64,000 nucleotides of DNA, taken from UTCFX2 sp963788145. Its GTDB lineage: Bacteria; Chloroflexota; Anaerolineae; Anaerolineales; UBA4823. Location of the stretch: positions 496,001 through 560,000 of the forward strand of contig CAWBFQ010000007.1 in assembly GCA_963788145.1 (NCBI GenBank). The letters run 5' to 3'. The position numbers and the translations under genes are program-made. Shown piece after piece: positions 7,446 to 16,612 of this stretch (the first letter of the stretch is position 1; each line of letters starts with the position of its first letter). The notes under the pieces were generated by a model. That model was not told the origin of the DNA, searched no databases, and saw nothing but the letters and a program-made list of their open reading frames with translations.

Positions 7446-8165
7446 ATGTCGAAACACGGAAAGAAATATCTGGAGGCTGCGGCCAAGGTTGACCGCGACC
7501 GCAATTATGACCCGAAGGAAGCCGTCAAATTAGCCAGGCAGACTTCAATAACGAAATTTGATGGCACGGTAGAAGTGCATATCCGCCTGGGGGTTGATCC
7601 TCGCCATGCCGATCAACAGGTGCGAGATGTTGTTGTGCTGCCTCATGGGTTGGGAAAGGTTGTACGAGTCCTGGTTTTCGCTCAGGGCGATGGCGCAACC
7701 ATGGCGCGCGAAGCCGGCGCGGACTATGTTGCAGATGATGATGAGATTGTGAGCAAGATCCAGGCTGGCTGGACCGATTTTGATGTTGCCGTCGCGACCC
7801 CGGATATGATGGGTAAGGTCGGTCGGTTGGGTCGCGTCTTGGGCCCGCGTGGTTTGATGCCCAGTCCAAAAGCCGGCACTGTGGTGCCTGCAGAGGATAT
7901 CGCCCGGGTGGTGAACGAGGCAAAAGCAGGGCGGGTTGAATTCCGCGTGGATAAGACCGCGAACCTGCATATCCCGATTGGCAAAGTCTCATTCGAAGAG
8001 CAGAAACTATTTGAAAACCTGTCTGCTTTGATGGATGCAGTCAAGAAGGCCCGTCCGGCAACAACGAAAGGCACCTATATCCGCCGAATTACGCTGACGA
8101 CCACAATGGGGCCAGGCATTAAACTGGACCCGATCCTGTCGCAGTCGATGGAAGTGCAAGAATAG
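7446..8165 (+). CDS. rplA: 50S ribosomal protein L1
   Basis: A 239-residue L1, which binds 23S rRNA at the E-site stalk and often represses its own operon. It begins MSKHGKKYLEAAAKV and carries the family signature GKVGRLGRVLGPRGLMPSPK followed by GTV. The ATG at 7446 follows GAAGGAGAAAG; the in-frame ATG at 7425 has no ribosome site. It is 60 bases after rplK. Confidence 0.95.
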   Translation: MSKHGKKYLEAAAKVDRDRNYDPKEAVKLARQTSITKFDGTVEVHIRLGVDPRHADQQVRDVVVLPHGLGKVVRVLVFAQGDGATMAREAGADYVADDDEIVSKIQAGWTDFDVAVATPDMMGKVGRLGRVLGPRGLMPSPKAGTVVPAEDIARVVNEAKAGRVEFRVDKTANLHIPIGKVSFEEQKLFENLSALMDAVKKARPATTKGTYIRRITLTTTMGPGIKLDPILSQSMEVQE

Positions 8166-8352
8166 CCTGTTAATCAGCGACGCAGGTCGCTAAGCGCTTC
8201 GCCAGAGACAGCAGGCGCTGCCCCTCAAGGGCAGCTTAATCCCCTGCCGAGGTGAGGACATCTCCTGATAGATTTCGATCCGGTGGTATAAACCCCGGAT
8301 ACCCGAAAGGGGGAGAGTCTTTGCCAGCAACTCAGCGAGGCAAAGACTTTTT
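8166..8352 (+). promoter_or_regulatory. Ribosomal protein L10 leader RNA
   Basis: The rplA-rplJ gap holds the conserved L10-binding structure: AGACAGCAGG at 8206-8215 pairs with CCTGCCG at 8243-8249, framing a stem CTGCCC/GGGCAG and the conserved TTAATCCCCTGCCGAGG 3' side. Its position just before rplJ is diagnostic. L10 or the L10-L12 complex binds it to limit rplJL expression. A terminator hairpin closes the leader, so control here is likely transcriptional attenuation. Confidence 0.9.
8316..8352 (+). terminator. Attenuator terminator of the L10 leader
   Basis: AGTCTTTGCC (8316-8325) pairs perfectly with GGCAAAGACT (8339-8348), followed by five T. It sits 24 bases before the rplJ start, so readthrough decides rplJL expression. 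Confidence 0.85.
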
Positions 8353-8375
8353 ATTTGAAAGGAGGTAAACCTAAA

Positions 8376-8912
8376 TTGGCGATTTCCAAGCAGCGTAAAG
8401 ATGAACTGGTAAGCCAGTATGTAGAGTGGGCAAACCAGAGCCGCGCGATGTTTGTCACCGAGTATCTTGGGTTGTCGATGAAGCAAATCGATGACCTGCG
8501 ATCGAAGGTGCGCGAAACGGGCGGAGAGTTTCATGTAGTGAAGAACACCCTTGGTAAAGTGGCCTTCGAACAAGCCGGACTGCCCTTCGCAGATCGATTC
8601 ATGGAGGGTAGCTCAGCGATCCTGTTTGCATTCAAAGATGCTCCCGAATCGGCGAAAGTGATTAATGAGTTCGCACGCACTTCAGAATTTGTGAAGGTCA
8701 AGGGCGGATATCTGGACAAAAATGTAATCAGCGCTGAAGACGTGAAATCTCTGGCTGAATTGCCGCCGCTGCCAGTCATGCGGGCTCAGTTACTGGGTGT
8801 GATTATGGCGCCTGCCAGCAAACTGGTGCGGACTTTGGCCGAGCCAGCTCGCCAGGTTGCAGCTGTGATCAAAGCCTATGCCGATAAGGATGCACCTGTC
8901 CCGGAGGTCTGA
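8376..8912 (+). CDS. rplJ: 50S ribosomal protein L10
   Basis: A 178-residue L10, the base that carries L7/L12 dimers. It has the N-terminal RNA-binding part (ISKQRKDELVSQY, VVKNTLGKVAFEQAG) and a C-terminal helix for L12. The start is the TTG at 8376, set by a perfect AAAGGAGGT 9 bases upstream; an in-frame TTG at 8355 overlaps that site and the terminator. It is controlled by the leader just upstream. Confidence 0.92.
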   Translation: MAISKQRKDELVSQYVEWANQSRAMFVTEYLGLSMKQIDDLRSKVRETGGEFHVVKNTLGKVAFEQAGLPFADRFMEGSSAILFAFKDAPESAKVINEFARTSEFVKVKGGYLDKNVISAEDVKSLAELPPLPVMRAQLLGVIMAPASKLVRTLAEPARQVAAVIKAYADKDAPVPEV

Positions 8913-8985
8913 TCTGTGAAGAACAATTGCGAGTCTAGACGATTATTATCCGATCTATTAGGAATTAGGAACAAGGAGTATAAAA

Positions 8986-9372
8986 ATGGCTGATATTAAG
9001 AAGTTAGTTGATGAGCTGAGCAAGCTCACCGTTCTTGAAGCTGCTGATCTGGTCAAGCAGCTTGAAGAAACCTGGGGCGTCTCTGCGGCAGCTCCGATGG
9101 CTATGATGGCAGCAGGCGTTGGCGCTGCGAGCGCCGCGGCTGCGGAACCCGTCGAAGAGAAGACCGAGTTCGATGTTGTCATTAAGGATGCTGGCCCGAA
9201 GAAGATCGAAGTCATCAAGACCATCCGGCAATTGACGAACCTGGGTCTGAAAGAGGCCAAGGATGTCGCTGAAACTGTTGGAAGCAAGGTTCTTGAGGCT
9301 GTCAGCAAGGAAGCAGCGGCAGATGCCAAGGCCAAGCTGGAAGCAGCCGGCGCAGTTGTCGAAGTTGCCTGA
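8986..9372 (+). CDS. rplL: 50S ribosomal protein L7/L12
   Basis: A 128-residue L7/L12. The N-terminal dimerisation helix is followed by an Ala-rich hinge (about residues 38-55) and the C-terminal factor-binding domain with DAGPKKIEVIKTIR and GLKEAKD. The ATG follows AAGGAG. It is the last gene of the operon; a terminator follows and rpoB does not come next. Confidence 0.96.
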   Translation: MADIKKLVDELSKLTVLEAADLVKQLEETWGVSAAAPMAMMAAGVGAASAAAAEPVEEKTEFDVVIKDAGPKKIEVIKTIRQLTNLGLKEAKDVAETVGSKVLEAVSKEAAADAKAKLEAAGAVVEVA

Positions 9373-9400
9373 TCGCTGAAAATTGGTACCTTGAAAAGGA

Positions 9401-9430
9401 AAAGGCCATCGAGTATGGCCTTTTTTCTTT
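9401..9430 (+). terminator. Rho-independent terminator of the ribosomal operon
   Basis: AAAGGCCAT (9401-9409) pairs with ATGGCCTTT (9415-9423) across a 5-base loop, followed by a T-rich run to 9430. Confidence 0.9.
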
Positions 9431-9469
9431 GTTAACCTGTGGTATATTAAAACCAAGTATGGAGGGCTT

Positions 9470-10147
9470 ATGAGCGCAAGGATCTTGATTATTGAAGATG
9501 ATGAAGCGATTCTAAAATTCCTTCGCCGCGGCTTGGCTTATGAAGGTTATCAAGTTGATACGGCGACGGATGGCCAATCTGGACTGGCTTTGGCGCGGGA
9601 TAATCCCCCCGACCTGGTGGTGTTAGATCTCATGCTTCCTGGCATTGATGGGCTCGAGGTCTGTCGCCGTTTGCGTGGAGGAGGCTCGGTCCCGATCTTG
9701 ATTTTAACTGCCAAAGACACTGTAAATGACCGTATCCAGGGTCTGGATATGGGCGCAGACGATTATATGGTCAAACCATTCAATCTGGATGAGCTATTGG
9801 CTCGGATACGTGCGCTTTTACGCCGCGCTCAACCCAGCCGACCGCAAGTTCTGCGCTTCGCGGATCTTTCGCTGGATACCGGAACCCGACAGGCTTCACG
9901 CGGTGACCGAGTGATTTCGTTAACAGCAAAAGAGTATGAGTTGTTGGAATTGTTCTTGCGTCACCCTCGCCAGGTACTCACGCGAGATATGATTTTTGAC
10001 CGGGTTTGGGGATATGATTTTGGTGGCGAGAGCAATATTATCGAAGTCTATATTCGATATCTGCGTCAAAAATTAGAGACAGATAGCGAACCCCGCTTAA
10101 TTCACACCGTCAGGGGAATGGGTTATGTTCTGCGTGAACCCTCTTAG
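9470..10147 (+). CDS. OmpR/PhoB-family response regulator
   Basis: A 225-residue response regulator. The receiver domain (1-115) has the acidic pair EDDE, the phospho-acceptor Asp in VVLDLMLPG and the Lys of MVKPF. The C-terminal winged helix (about 128-223) ends with YIRYLRQKLE and HTVRGMGYVL. It starts after GGAGGG and is followed 9 bases later by its sensor kinase, so the two form a two-component system with an unknown stimulus. Confidence 0.93.
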   Translation: MSARILIIEDDEAILKFLRRGLAYEGYQVDTATDGQSGLALARDNPPDLVVLDLMLPGIDGLEVCRRLRGGGSVPILILTAKDTVNDRIQGLDMGADDYMVKPFNLDELLARIRALLRRAQPSRPQVLRFADLSLDTGTRQASRGDRVISLTAKEYELLELFLRHPRQVLTRDMIFDRVWGYDFGGESNIIEVYIRYLRQKLETDSEPRLIHTVRGMGYVLREPS

Positions 10148-10156
10148 CCGGTCTGT

Positions 10157-11552
10157 ATGTCATTACGAGCGAGGCTCGCACTTTTATACACATCGATCGT
10201 AGGGGGGATTCTTTTTCTTTTTGGCATGGCGGTGTACGTTTCTGTTAGCGCGTCATTGACCAGCCAGCTTGACGCCAAATTGGTTTGGACTGCCAATAAT
10301 GTGATTGAGTTCAATGCGCGCCGGAGCTCCGGGCAATATTAATATGCCCAAGCTCGATCTGTTCATAGATGTGTATATTCAAGTATGGGGGATTGACGGT
10401 CAACTCGAAGCTCGGTCGCAAAATATCAACGGGTATTTCTTGCCCCTCGATCCTGATAGTTTACAGGAGAGCAAACCGGTATATCGGGATGTTCAGATCG
10501 GGGCAAACCAGTTGCGAGTGCTGACGGTTCCCCTCACCATATCGGGAAACAATCGCCTGGTCAGTATTCTACAGGTAGCAACTCAACTGGATACCGTTGC
10601 CACGACCCAGCGGGTCCTGTTGTATATATTATTTATCGGCGCGGGTATTTCGATGTTGATTGCAGGTCTGGCTGGATGGATCAGTACCAACCAGGCGCTG
10701 ACGCCTTTAGAAGCAGTCACACGAACTGCTCTCCAAATCACGCGGGCGGATGATTTGTCTCGGCGGATACCATATGATGGCCCGCCTGATGACGAAGTCG
10801 GTCAGCTAATCCATGCTTTCAACCAGACATTAAGCCGTCTTGAAAACTTATTCAACACTCAGCGCCGGTTTTTGGCAGATGTTGGACACGAATTGAGAAC
10901 ACCTCTAACGGTGATTCGCGGGAATGTGGACCTGATGCGCCGGATGCAGTGTACCGATGACGAGTCAATGGATAGCATCACGAGCGAGGTCGATCGGTTG
11001 ACAAGACTTGTAGGGGATTTGCTTCTGCTCGCCCAGGCAGAATCGGGCAAGCTGCCGTTAGTTAAGTCGATGGTGGAAATGGACTCGCTGGTCCTGGAAG
11101 CGCTGAGCCAGATGAGCGTTTTGGCAAAGGATCGATTGAAGCTGACAATTGGCGAAATTGACCAAGTGCTGGTGTGCGGCGATCAAGATCGATTGAAACA
11201 GGTGATGGTTAATCTGATTGGGAATGCGATCAAATACACGCCAGCAGGGGGTGAAGTGATCGTAGGGGTTGGAAAAGAAAAACAACGAGCCAGAATCACG
11301 GTCAGCGATAATGGGCCTGGGATTCCAAAGGATGACCTGCCCTATATTTTTGAGCGGTTTTATCGGGGAGAGAAATCGCGAACTCGCAGCAGAGATGGCA
11401 AAGGGTTTGGGCTGGGCCTCTCGATCGCTTATTGGATTGTGCGTAGCCATAACGGTCAAATTGAGGTTTCCTCAACGGAGAGCGTCGGAACAACATTCCG
11501 CATCTGGTTGCCATTATATGACAAGAATTGTCTAAACGGGGAAAAAACCTAA
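10157..11552 (+). CDS. Sensor histidine kinase, reading frame broken by one base
   Basis: The partner of the regulator upstream. An N-terminal membrane segment (about 10-32) is followed by an extracytoplasmic sensor stretch, a second membrane segment, a HAMP domain, the HisKA motif VGHELRTPLTVIRGN with the phosphorylated His, and an ATPase domain with the N box NLIGNAIKYTP, G1 DNGPGIP and G2 GFGLGLSIAYW. The first frame ends at TAA near 10340, while the rest is open one base later from about 10305. One extra base between 10312 and 10335 explains it. Repaired length is about 465 residues, normal for the family. Confidence 0.88.
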
Positions 11553-11576
11553 ATCAGATGAGGGGTCTTATGCATA

Positions 11577-11617
11577 AGAGCTGCTGAGCAAGATTAGATC
11601 ACTCAGCAGCTCTTTTT
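11577..11617 (+). terminator. Terminator after the two-component system
   Basis: AGAGCTGCTGAG (11577-11588) pairs exactly with CTCAGCAGCTCT (11602-11613), followed by T. It lies between the kinase and a convergent gene. Confidence 0.88.
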
Positions 11618-11642
11618 GATCCATGGGGTTGTGTTGTTGTTC

Positions 11643-12422
11643 TCAACTGCGATAGTGGCCTCCATTGCGGACCGGGTCGGTGCGAATGGTGGTGGTTTGG
11701 GATGGGCTGGCATGAAGTGGGTGATAGGTTAGTTCCGGGTGATTCGAAAAACCAGGCTCTATCTGGGACGAATTGCTTTTGAGCGTTGAGCGATTCGCCG
11801 GGGAAGCTTGCATATTGGTATGTACGGTTTGAGGACGACCACTGTAAGAGGGTTTCTGTAACGGAGGGCGCTGCTGGTTGCGGGTGGTATTGACAGTCTG
11901 AAACTCCTCCTTGGCAAAGAGACGGTCTCCGGCGACAGAAAATGTTCCAATGATCAGGACTCGAATCAACCATACCAACAAAGAGACAAAAACGGGCACA
12001 ACCCGCAACAGTATCGTCCGTTCAATGACTGCGTTACCGAGAGTCTCGTGGCCTAAAATAGCCAACGATACTCCCCACCAGGTCAGCATCGCGTTCATGG
12101 TAGCTGCAAGCAGCCAGGCCCCAAAAAGATACCAGGTCTCGTTATGACCGGGCGCCCCTTTATTGGAGTCTTCCTGAGGAGTGAATAGACGGGCAATTCC
12201 GGCGAAGTCGATACCGCAGAAAGCGATACTCAAGATGGTGGCCCAGCGAATGCCTGCAAACTTCAAACCCCCTAGCAGGTCAGAAAGGGCATATTCGGTT
12301 GTGCTATAGTTGAAAATCTCGAAAGCAAATAATGCTGTAACGATGATGAATCCGAATATGTACCCACGCCGGATTCGCATCTGATGCAGTAACTGATTAT
12401 TTATTGAGACGTTTGCGCTCAT
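11643..12422 (-). CDS. Unknown four-helix membrane protein with disordered tail
   Basis: A 259-residue protein that I do not recognise. Residues about 18-165 hold four hydrophobic segments. The last 85 residues are rich in Ser, Thr, Gln, Asn and Pro and look disordered. The start at 12422 follows AGGAGG; a longer frame reaches 12473 but would overlap the divergent promoter. It is convergent with the two-component system and divergent from the lytic transglycosylase. Confidence 0.75.
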   Translation of the reverse strand: MSANVSINNQLLHQMRIRRGYIFGFIIVTALFAFEIFNYSTTEYALSDLLGGLKFAGIRWATILSIAFCGIDFAGIARLFTPQEDSNKGAPGHNETWYLFGAWLLAATMNAMLTWWGVSLAILGHETLGNAVIERTILLRVVPVFVSLLVWLIRVLIIGTFSVAGDRLFAKEEFQTVNTTRNQQRPPLQKPSYSGRPQTVHTNMQASPANRSTLKSNSSQIEPGFSNHPELTYHPLHASPSQTTTIRTDPVRNGGHYRS

Positions 12423-12466
12423 CGTATCCTCCTGCTCTTTACTTAGAATCTTGATCTTGCCATGTC

Positions 12467-12495
12467 TTGACAAAAATCGTGGCCTTGCTTACAAT
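12467..12495 (+). promoter_or_regulatory. Promoter of the lytic transglycosylase gene
   Basis: A perfect TTGACA (12467-12472) and TACAAT (12490-12495) are spaced by 17 bases, giving a start near 12502 and a leader of about 70 bases. Confidence 0.8.
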
Positions 12496-12497
12496 GT

Positions 12498-12523
12498 AGA
12501 ACATTTGTCTATAGAACATTTGT
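12498..12523 (+). repeat. 11-bp direct repeat at the transcription start
   Basis: AGAACATTTGT occurs at 12498-12508 and again at 12513-12523, a 15-base period. It begins 3 bases after the -10 box, a position suited to a repressor site. No known operator is recognised. Confidence 0.5.
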
Positions 12524-12570
12524 GCCATATTGATATCTTAGAACAAAACCGGCTTTTTGTCAAGAGGAAA

Positions 12571-13371
12571 ATGGAACGTATGTTCTATTATGATACCACA
12601 AATGATGAATATGAGGCGCCCATTGAATTTGAAGAGTTCGATGTGGATATTGAATTTGGAGATGGAGATGGCTCTCAAGCCTGGGATGAAAATCCAGAAC
12701 CATTTGAATACCAGGATCAAGTGTTTGAAAATGAATATGCTCAGTATGAATTAAGGCGAAAATTCATGTTTATTGCTATTACCGTCGTGATAGCGGTTGT
12801 TGGTTTAGCTCAATACACATTCAGTGGAAAAGCATCTGGAGCCAGCCTGGCGATCATAAGTGAACAAGCTGACCAGCCTACCCAGGTTATCGAAATTACT
12901 CCAACCGTAGCATCTAATCCGGCGCCGAGATCTGGCAATATTATCAATTTGGAATGCGTGGTTAGCGAGCGATACCCGAATTCAATTCGTCAATGGTGTG
13001 ATTTAATCGTAGATAATGCGAACAAAAGAGGGTTGCCGCCAGACCTGGTGGCAGCCTTAATCTGGCAGGAAAGCGGTGGTAACCCGAACGCTTATTCCCA
13101 GAGCGGCGCGGTTGGTTTGATGCAAATCATGCCGAGGGATGGGTTAGCTGCTTCTTTCATGTGCGCGAATGGCCCATGTTTTCATGATCGCCCATATTCG
13201 GATGAATTAAAAGATCCGGCTTTCAATATATCTTATGGAACGAAAATGCTTGCCGGTTTAGTCAAAAGGAATGGAAATTTGCGTGATGCCTTGAAATCTT
13301 ATGGTCCGATGAATGTGGGGTATTATTACGCGGATAAGGTGTTGGGGATCTATCAAAGATACGGCAATTAA
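12571..13371 (+). CDS. Membrane-anchored lytic transglycosylase (SLT domain)
   Basis: A 266-residue protein. The first 60 residues are very acidic, a membrane segment follows (about 66-85) and the C-terminal 140 residues are an SLT lysozyme-like domain with the catalytic Glu in WQESGGNP, then SGAVGLMQIMP and SYGTKML. The family cleaves peptidoglycan strands outside the membrane. The ATG at 12571 follows AAGAGGAAA; a longer frame starts at 12451 but lies upstream of the promoter. An acidic cytoplasmic tail in front of a secreted lyase is unusual. Confidence 0.88.
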   Translation: MERMFYYDTTNDEYEAPIEFEEFDVDIEFGDGDGSQAWDENPEPFEYQDQVFENEYAQYELRRKFMFIAITVVIAVVGLAQYTFSGKASGASLAIISEQADQPTQVIEITPTVASNPAPRSGNIINLECVVSERYPNSIRQWCDLIVDNANKRGLPPDLVAALIWQESGGNPNAYSQSGAVGLMQIMPRDGLAASFMCANGPCFHDRPYSDELKDPAFNISYGTKMLAGLVKRNGNLRDALKSYGPMNVGYYYADKVLGIYQRYGN

Positions 13372-13408
13372 TAAAAAATGGATGGCTATAGGAACATCTG
13401 TGGTTCGG

Positions 13409-13882
13409 TCATCTTAAAGCGGCGTCATAGATCAGCATGGAGTGATCCATCAAGGCGCCGTCCCGGTAAGAGAATTTCCCAGAGAAGAAGCCGGGGCGAT
13501 CCAATACGGGCAAGAAAACGCGGTCTCCGTCCCATAGCTCAAGACCCAATAGACGATCATCTTCAATCCATTGCAGGTTGCCTTCGGGCGAATCGATCAA
13601 ATCTCCATCAAACCCCTTCACAACAAATACGAAAGCATACCAGTCTTCGTCATTGGCAAACGCAGGGAAGGTCAAGATACCCTTCAAGATTAGATCATGT
13701 GCGATTAATCCCAATTCCTCCTCAATTTCTCGCCGGGCGCATTCCTCAGGCGTCTCCCCTGGTTCCATCTTTCCGCCCAGCCCGTTCCATTTACCTTCGT
13801 GGATATCATTTTGTTTTTTAACCCGATGAACCATCAGGGTCTTGCCGTCTTGGCGCAAGTAACAAAGTGTTGCCAGTTTCAT
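13409..13882 (-). CDS. NUDIX hydrolase, 8-oxo-dGTPase-like
   Basis: A 157-residue NUDIX protein. The box GKMEPGETPEECARREIEEE continuing LGL matches Gx5Ex7REUxEExGU and binds Mg2+. The KWNGLGGKMEPGE context and the C-terminal part resemble MTH1/MutT-type 8-oxo-dGTP diphosphatases, which clean the nucleotide pool; the substrate remains an inference. It is convergent with the transglycosylase. Confidence 0.88.
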   Translation of the reverse strand: MKLATLCYLRQDGKTLMVHRVKKQNDIHEGKWNGLGGKMEPGETPEECARREIEEELGLIAHDLILKGILTFPAFANDEDWYAFVFVVKGFDGDLIDSPEGNLQWIEDDRLLGLELWDGDRVFLPVLDRPGFFSGKFSYRDGALMDHSMLIYDAALR

Positions 13883-13907
13883 TTTGGTCTCTTGGATGTC
13901 ATTTTGA

Positions 13908-14831
13908 TCATAGTTGACTCACCACATAACTGATTATCGCAGTTGTTTTATCCAACTGACAACTTTCGAAGATATTTTGAGAAGATGTTTTCGTCTGGAC
14001 CCCCAAGTGAAACAACTGATCTGATGATCGTTCGAGAAATGAGATCACCCAGGATTGTTCATCTACTCTTTCAACTTGCTTCAGTTGGAGGGTATCCAGG
14101 GCGGTTTGATCGAGTGTTTGTAGCAAAGCTGCCTCGGCGGCTTGAGCGGCGGGTGGATAGGCGGTCCGACCGCGTAAGTTTGGCAGATAAATTTGTCCCG
14201 CCTGGGTTGCTCTCAATATCTTCAGGGCGCTGTGGGGGTTTACACGTCCATACAGCAAGCCCTGTGGCAGTACGAGCAGGTTGGCGGCAAAACGATGCCC
14301 GCCTACGTGTGAACATTGCCAGACCAGTGGTACTGGACTTTCTTTTGTTGCATCGTTGAGAGTAAGATAGACCGGTAAACCCAGGCGGGAACAACATGGA
14401 TCTCGCCGACCATTTGTGCAGACCAGCAAGAGCGGTTCCCCCCAATTCTTTGGGGTATATCGAGCAGGGTGATCAAAAATATCCAGGAAATCCAGATCTA
14501 ACAAATCCTCGTATTTATCCAGGCTGAATTCGAGAGTGATCTGGGCTTGATCGGTAATAGAGACCATGAATAAGCGCAGTTGATTGGAGCCGATCGTCTG
14601 TGGGCGGTGAACGAGAAGCACTTTTATGAGAGGGTTGGTCTTTTGAAAATCAATCAGGACGCGCTTGACAGAGTCTGGGATGTTGCTTTCAGCCAGGGCT
14701 TTGGCGCCCCAGGCGGCATTATTTTCGAGCAGCAAAAACCGGTTGGTTTGGGCAGCGCTGCCGATGAATGGCTCGCTGGTCTGGATCGAAAGCTCAGAGC
14801 AACTGTTCAGATTGGGGCTTCTGGTATCCAT
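13908..14831 (-). CDS. Sucrase/ferredoxin-like family protein
   Basis: A 307-residue protein of the sucraseferredoxin-like family (thioredoxin-like fold, AIM32 relatives). Diagnostic is LLVCTNGRRDPCCSRLG with its Cys residues, then WQCSHVGGHRFAANLLVLP, the C-x-H-x3-H metal or Fe-S motif. Function is unproven in bacteria; a redox role is likely. It begins 6 bases after the methyltransferase stop, so the two are co-transcribed. Confidence 0.85.
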   Translation of the reverse strand: MDTRSPNLNSCSELSIQTSEPFIGSAAQTNRFLLLENNAAWGAKALAESNIPDSVKRVLIDFQKTNPLIKVLLVHRPQTIGSNQLRLFMVSITDQAQITLEFSLDKYEDLLDLDFLDIFDHPARYTPKNWGEPLLLVCTNGRRDPCCSRLGLPVYLTLNDATKESPVPLVWQCSHVGGHRFAANLLVLPQGLLYGRVNPHSALKILRATQAGQIYLPNLRGRTAYPPAAQAAEAALLQTLDQTALDTLQLKQVERVDEQSWVISFLERSSDQLFHLGVQTKTSSQNIFESCQLDKTTAIISYVVSQL

Positions 14832-14837
14832 TTCAAT

Positions 14838-15590
14838 TTAGAGCGAGTACTTGACTGGGCTGAGCAGATATAAAGCCCATCCAAAATATTCGCGCCCATA
14901 ACGGATGTACTCATTCTGGCTTTCGTGCAAGTGCTGGACGACGTCTGGCAAGTCTGGGTGGTTTGGGTGCTCATCGATCCAATGGATCAGGCTGTACCAG
15001 TTGCTGGCTTCGTAGGCATCCCATTCGTCAAGGTTGGAATGGAGCACATATTCCAGATCCAATCCGGCTTTTCGCACTGTCTGCAGGAAAAAATCTTCGC
15101 TATGAAATTCAGTCTGCGCTTGAGCCAGATCAGGCGGCACACTGTCTTTGAGCCAGTAGGGCTCTCCAATAATGATTTTCCCGTTGGGGTGGATCGCCTG
15201 TTTCAAAGCTTGTGTCGCCTGGGGAAGTCCATCCCAGATGAAGGATGCGCCAATGCAGGCGGCGATATCGAACGAGCCGGGTGCAAATTTGTATTCTGCG
15301 CCCATGCCCTCCACCACTTTGATTTGTTCGGATAGACCATGCTGCTCAATCTTTAGCCGGGCGCGTTCAATGGTTTTAAGCCGTCGGTCGATTCCAACCC
15401 CAGAGATTCCAAAACTCTCCGCCCACAACACCAGCGGCTCGGCATAGCCGCAGCCGTAATCGATCAGGTTTTTACCGGGCTGCATGCCGGCCAGTTGACC
15501 GATCTTAATGATCTTTTCAGGGCTGGTTGGGTTGATTAATTCGATGCTCCATTCGGAGATGTCTTTTAGTTCTAAAAAGGTCAGTGTCAT
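14838..15590 (-). CDS. Class I SAM-dependent methyltransferase
   Basis: A 250-residue methyltransferase. Motif I is LIDYGCGYAEPLV, the acidic end of strand 2 is GVGIDRR, and motif IV includes FDIAACIGASFIWDG; GKIIIGEPYW follows. This matches small-molecule methyltransferases. The substrate is unknown. It heads a minus-strand pair with the sucrase/ferredoxin-like gene. Confidence 0.85.
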   Translation of the reverse strand: MTLTFLELKDISEWSIELINPTSPEKIIKIGQLAGMQPGKNLIDYGCGYAEPLVLWAESFGISGVGIDRRLKTIERARLKIEQHGLSEQIKVVEGMGAEYKFAPGSFDIAACIGASFIWDGLPQATQALKQAIHPNGKIIIGEPYWLKDSVPPDLAQAQTEFHSEDFFLQTVRKAGLDLEYVLHSNLDEWDAYEASNWYSLIHWIDEHPNHPDLPDVVQHLHESQNEYIRYGREYFGWALYLLSPVKYSL

Positions 15591-15600
15591 TTTATGTTTT

Positions 15601-16044
15601 CTAGCCCAAGGATTTCCGAAAAAGGATTACACGCTCAACTTCTTCAAATCCGAGCGAGAGATGAGCCGTCAGGCTGACATCATTATCGATCAGACAGTCT
15701 GACGCCATTTCTTTACAGCCTTTCAATACTGCCCATTCTTCGGCAGCGGCGACCAGTGCTGAGCCAATGTGCTGATTGCGAGAATCAGGATCGACATACC
15801 AGCCTTCGATATAACCAACCGGGCTGGTCTCGCAACCTTCAGCCTGGTCCCGCAACGAGGCTTCTAGGAAACCGATCAATTCCTTTTCGTCGCTTTCACA
15901 AACGAAAATCGCCAGGCGATCAGCTTGCAGGAGGATCTGGTCCATCTCCTGTTGGTGTTGGTTCGCTGGACAGCCTGACCAAAGGACCTGGCGCATCCTC
16001 AGCCATTCTTCCCAATCCCGGTGTTCACCACTACGGATGTTCAT
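15601..16044 (-). CDS. Aminoglycoside 6'-N-acetyltransferase-like GNAT protein
   Basis: A 147-residue GNAT protein. From memory, its alignment to AAC(6')-Iaa/Iy is good throughout: an opening of the MxIR type, a middle LQADRLAIFV, then GCETSPVGYIEGWYVDP, GCKEMASDC and the C-terminal LGFEEVERVILFRKSL. The acetyl-CoA loop RNQHIGSALV has diverged slightly from the usual RGxG. The likely reaction is N6' acetylation of aminoglycosides, or of an unknown native amine. It ends 11 bases before the methyltransferase start. Confidence 0.82.
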   Translation of the reverse strand: MNIRSGEHRDWEEWLRMRQVLWSGCPANQHQQEMDQILLQADRLAIFVCESDEKELIGFLEASLRDQAEGCETSPVGYIEGWYVDPDSRNQHIGSALVAAAEEWAVLKGCKEMASDCLIDNDVSLTAHLSLGFEEVERVILFRKSLG

Positions 16045-16116
16045 CAGGCCTAATGAAGCTTTGGCGAGCGCAACGCGCTCGCCAAAGGAGTAGAATAACT
16101 CTTCGCGCGCTGGAGA

Positions 16117-16612
16117 CTAACCTGCTGCGCGTTTGCCTACTTGATGATCAATGTTGATCAGGCCGGTCATGTGATCTTCCATCATGCGCAGGTGATCGAC
16201 AATTTGGGCCGCGTTCTTCTCTTCTTCGACCTGCTCATCAATAAACCAATGCAGCATCACCTGGGTTGGGTAATCCTTTTCTTTCGAGCGCGATCTCATA
16301 GATGGTATGGATCAGGCTGGTCACCTTCTGCTCGTGCTGCAAGGCGTGTTCAAAGACATCCAGCGCTGACTGCCACTCGAATGGGGGTTGTGAGATGGCG
16401 TGCAGGCTGACCTTGCTGCCCCGGTCGATGACATAGTCGAAGAATTTCATCGCATGCTCGCGCTCTTCATCGCTCTGCAGGCGCATCCAGTGAGCAAAGC
16501 CCGGCAGGCTCTGCGATTCGAAATAGGCTGCCATGGAAAGGTACAGGTATGCCGAAAAAAGCTCGTGTTCGATCTGATCGTTGATCAACTTTAAAACTGG
16601 TTCACTTAACAT
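16117..16612 (-). CDS. Ferritin, reading frame broken by one base
   Basis: A bacterial non-heme ferritin (FtnA type) that oxidises and stores iron. It begins MLSEPVLKLINDQIEHEL after AGGAGG, with ferroxidase residues in NDQIEHE, SDEEREHAMKFF and later FIDEQVEEE. The first frame fails near 16275; the last 50 residues (DYPTQVMLHWFIDEQVEEE) continue one base on. One extra G/C next to a T4 run at 16275-16280 restores a normal 165-residue ferritin. Confidence 0.88.

Noticed and set aside
9373..9469. rpoB following rplL
   Set aside because: A strong terminator and a response regulator follow instead; rpoBC must be elsewhere.
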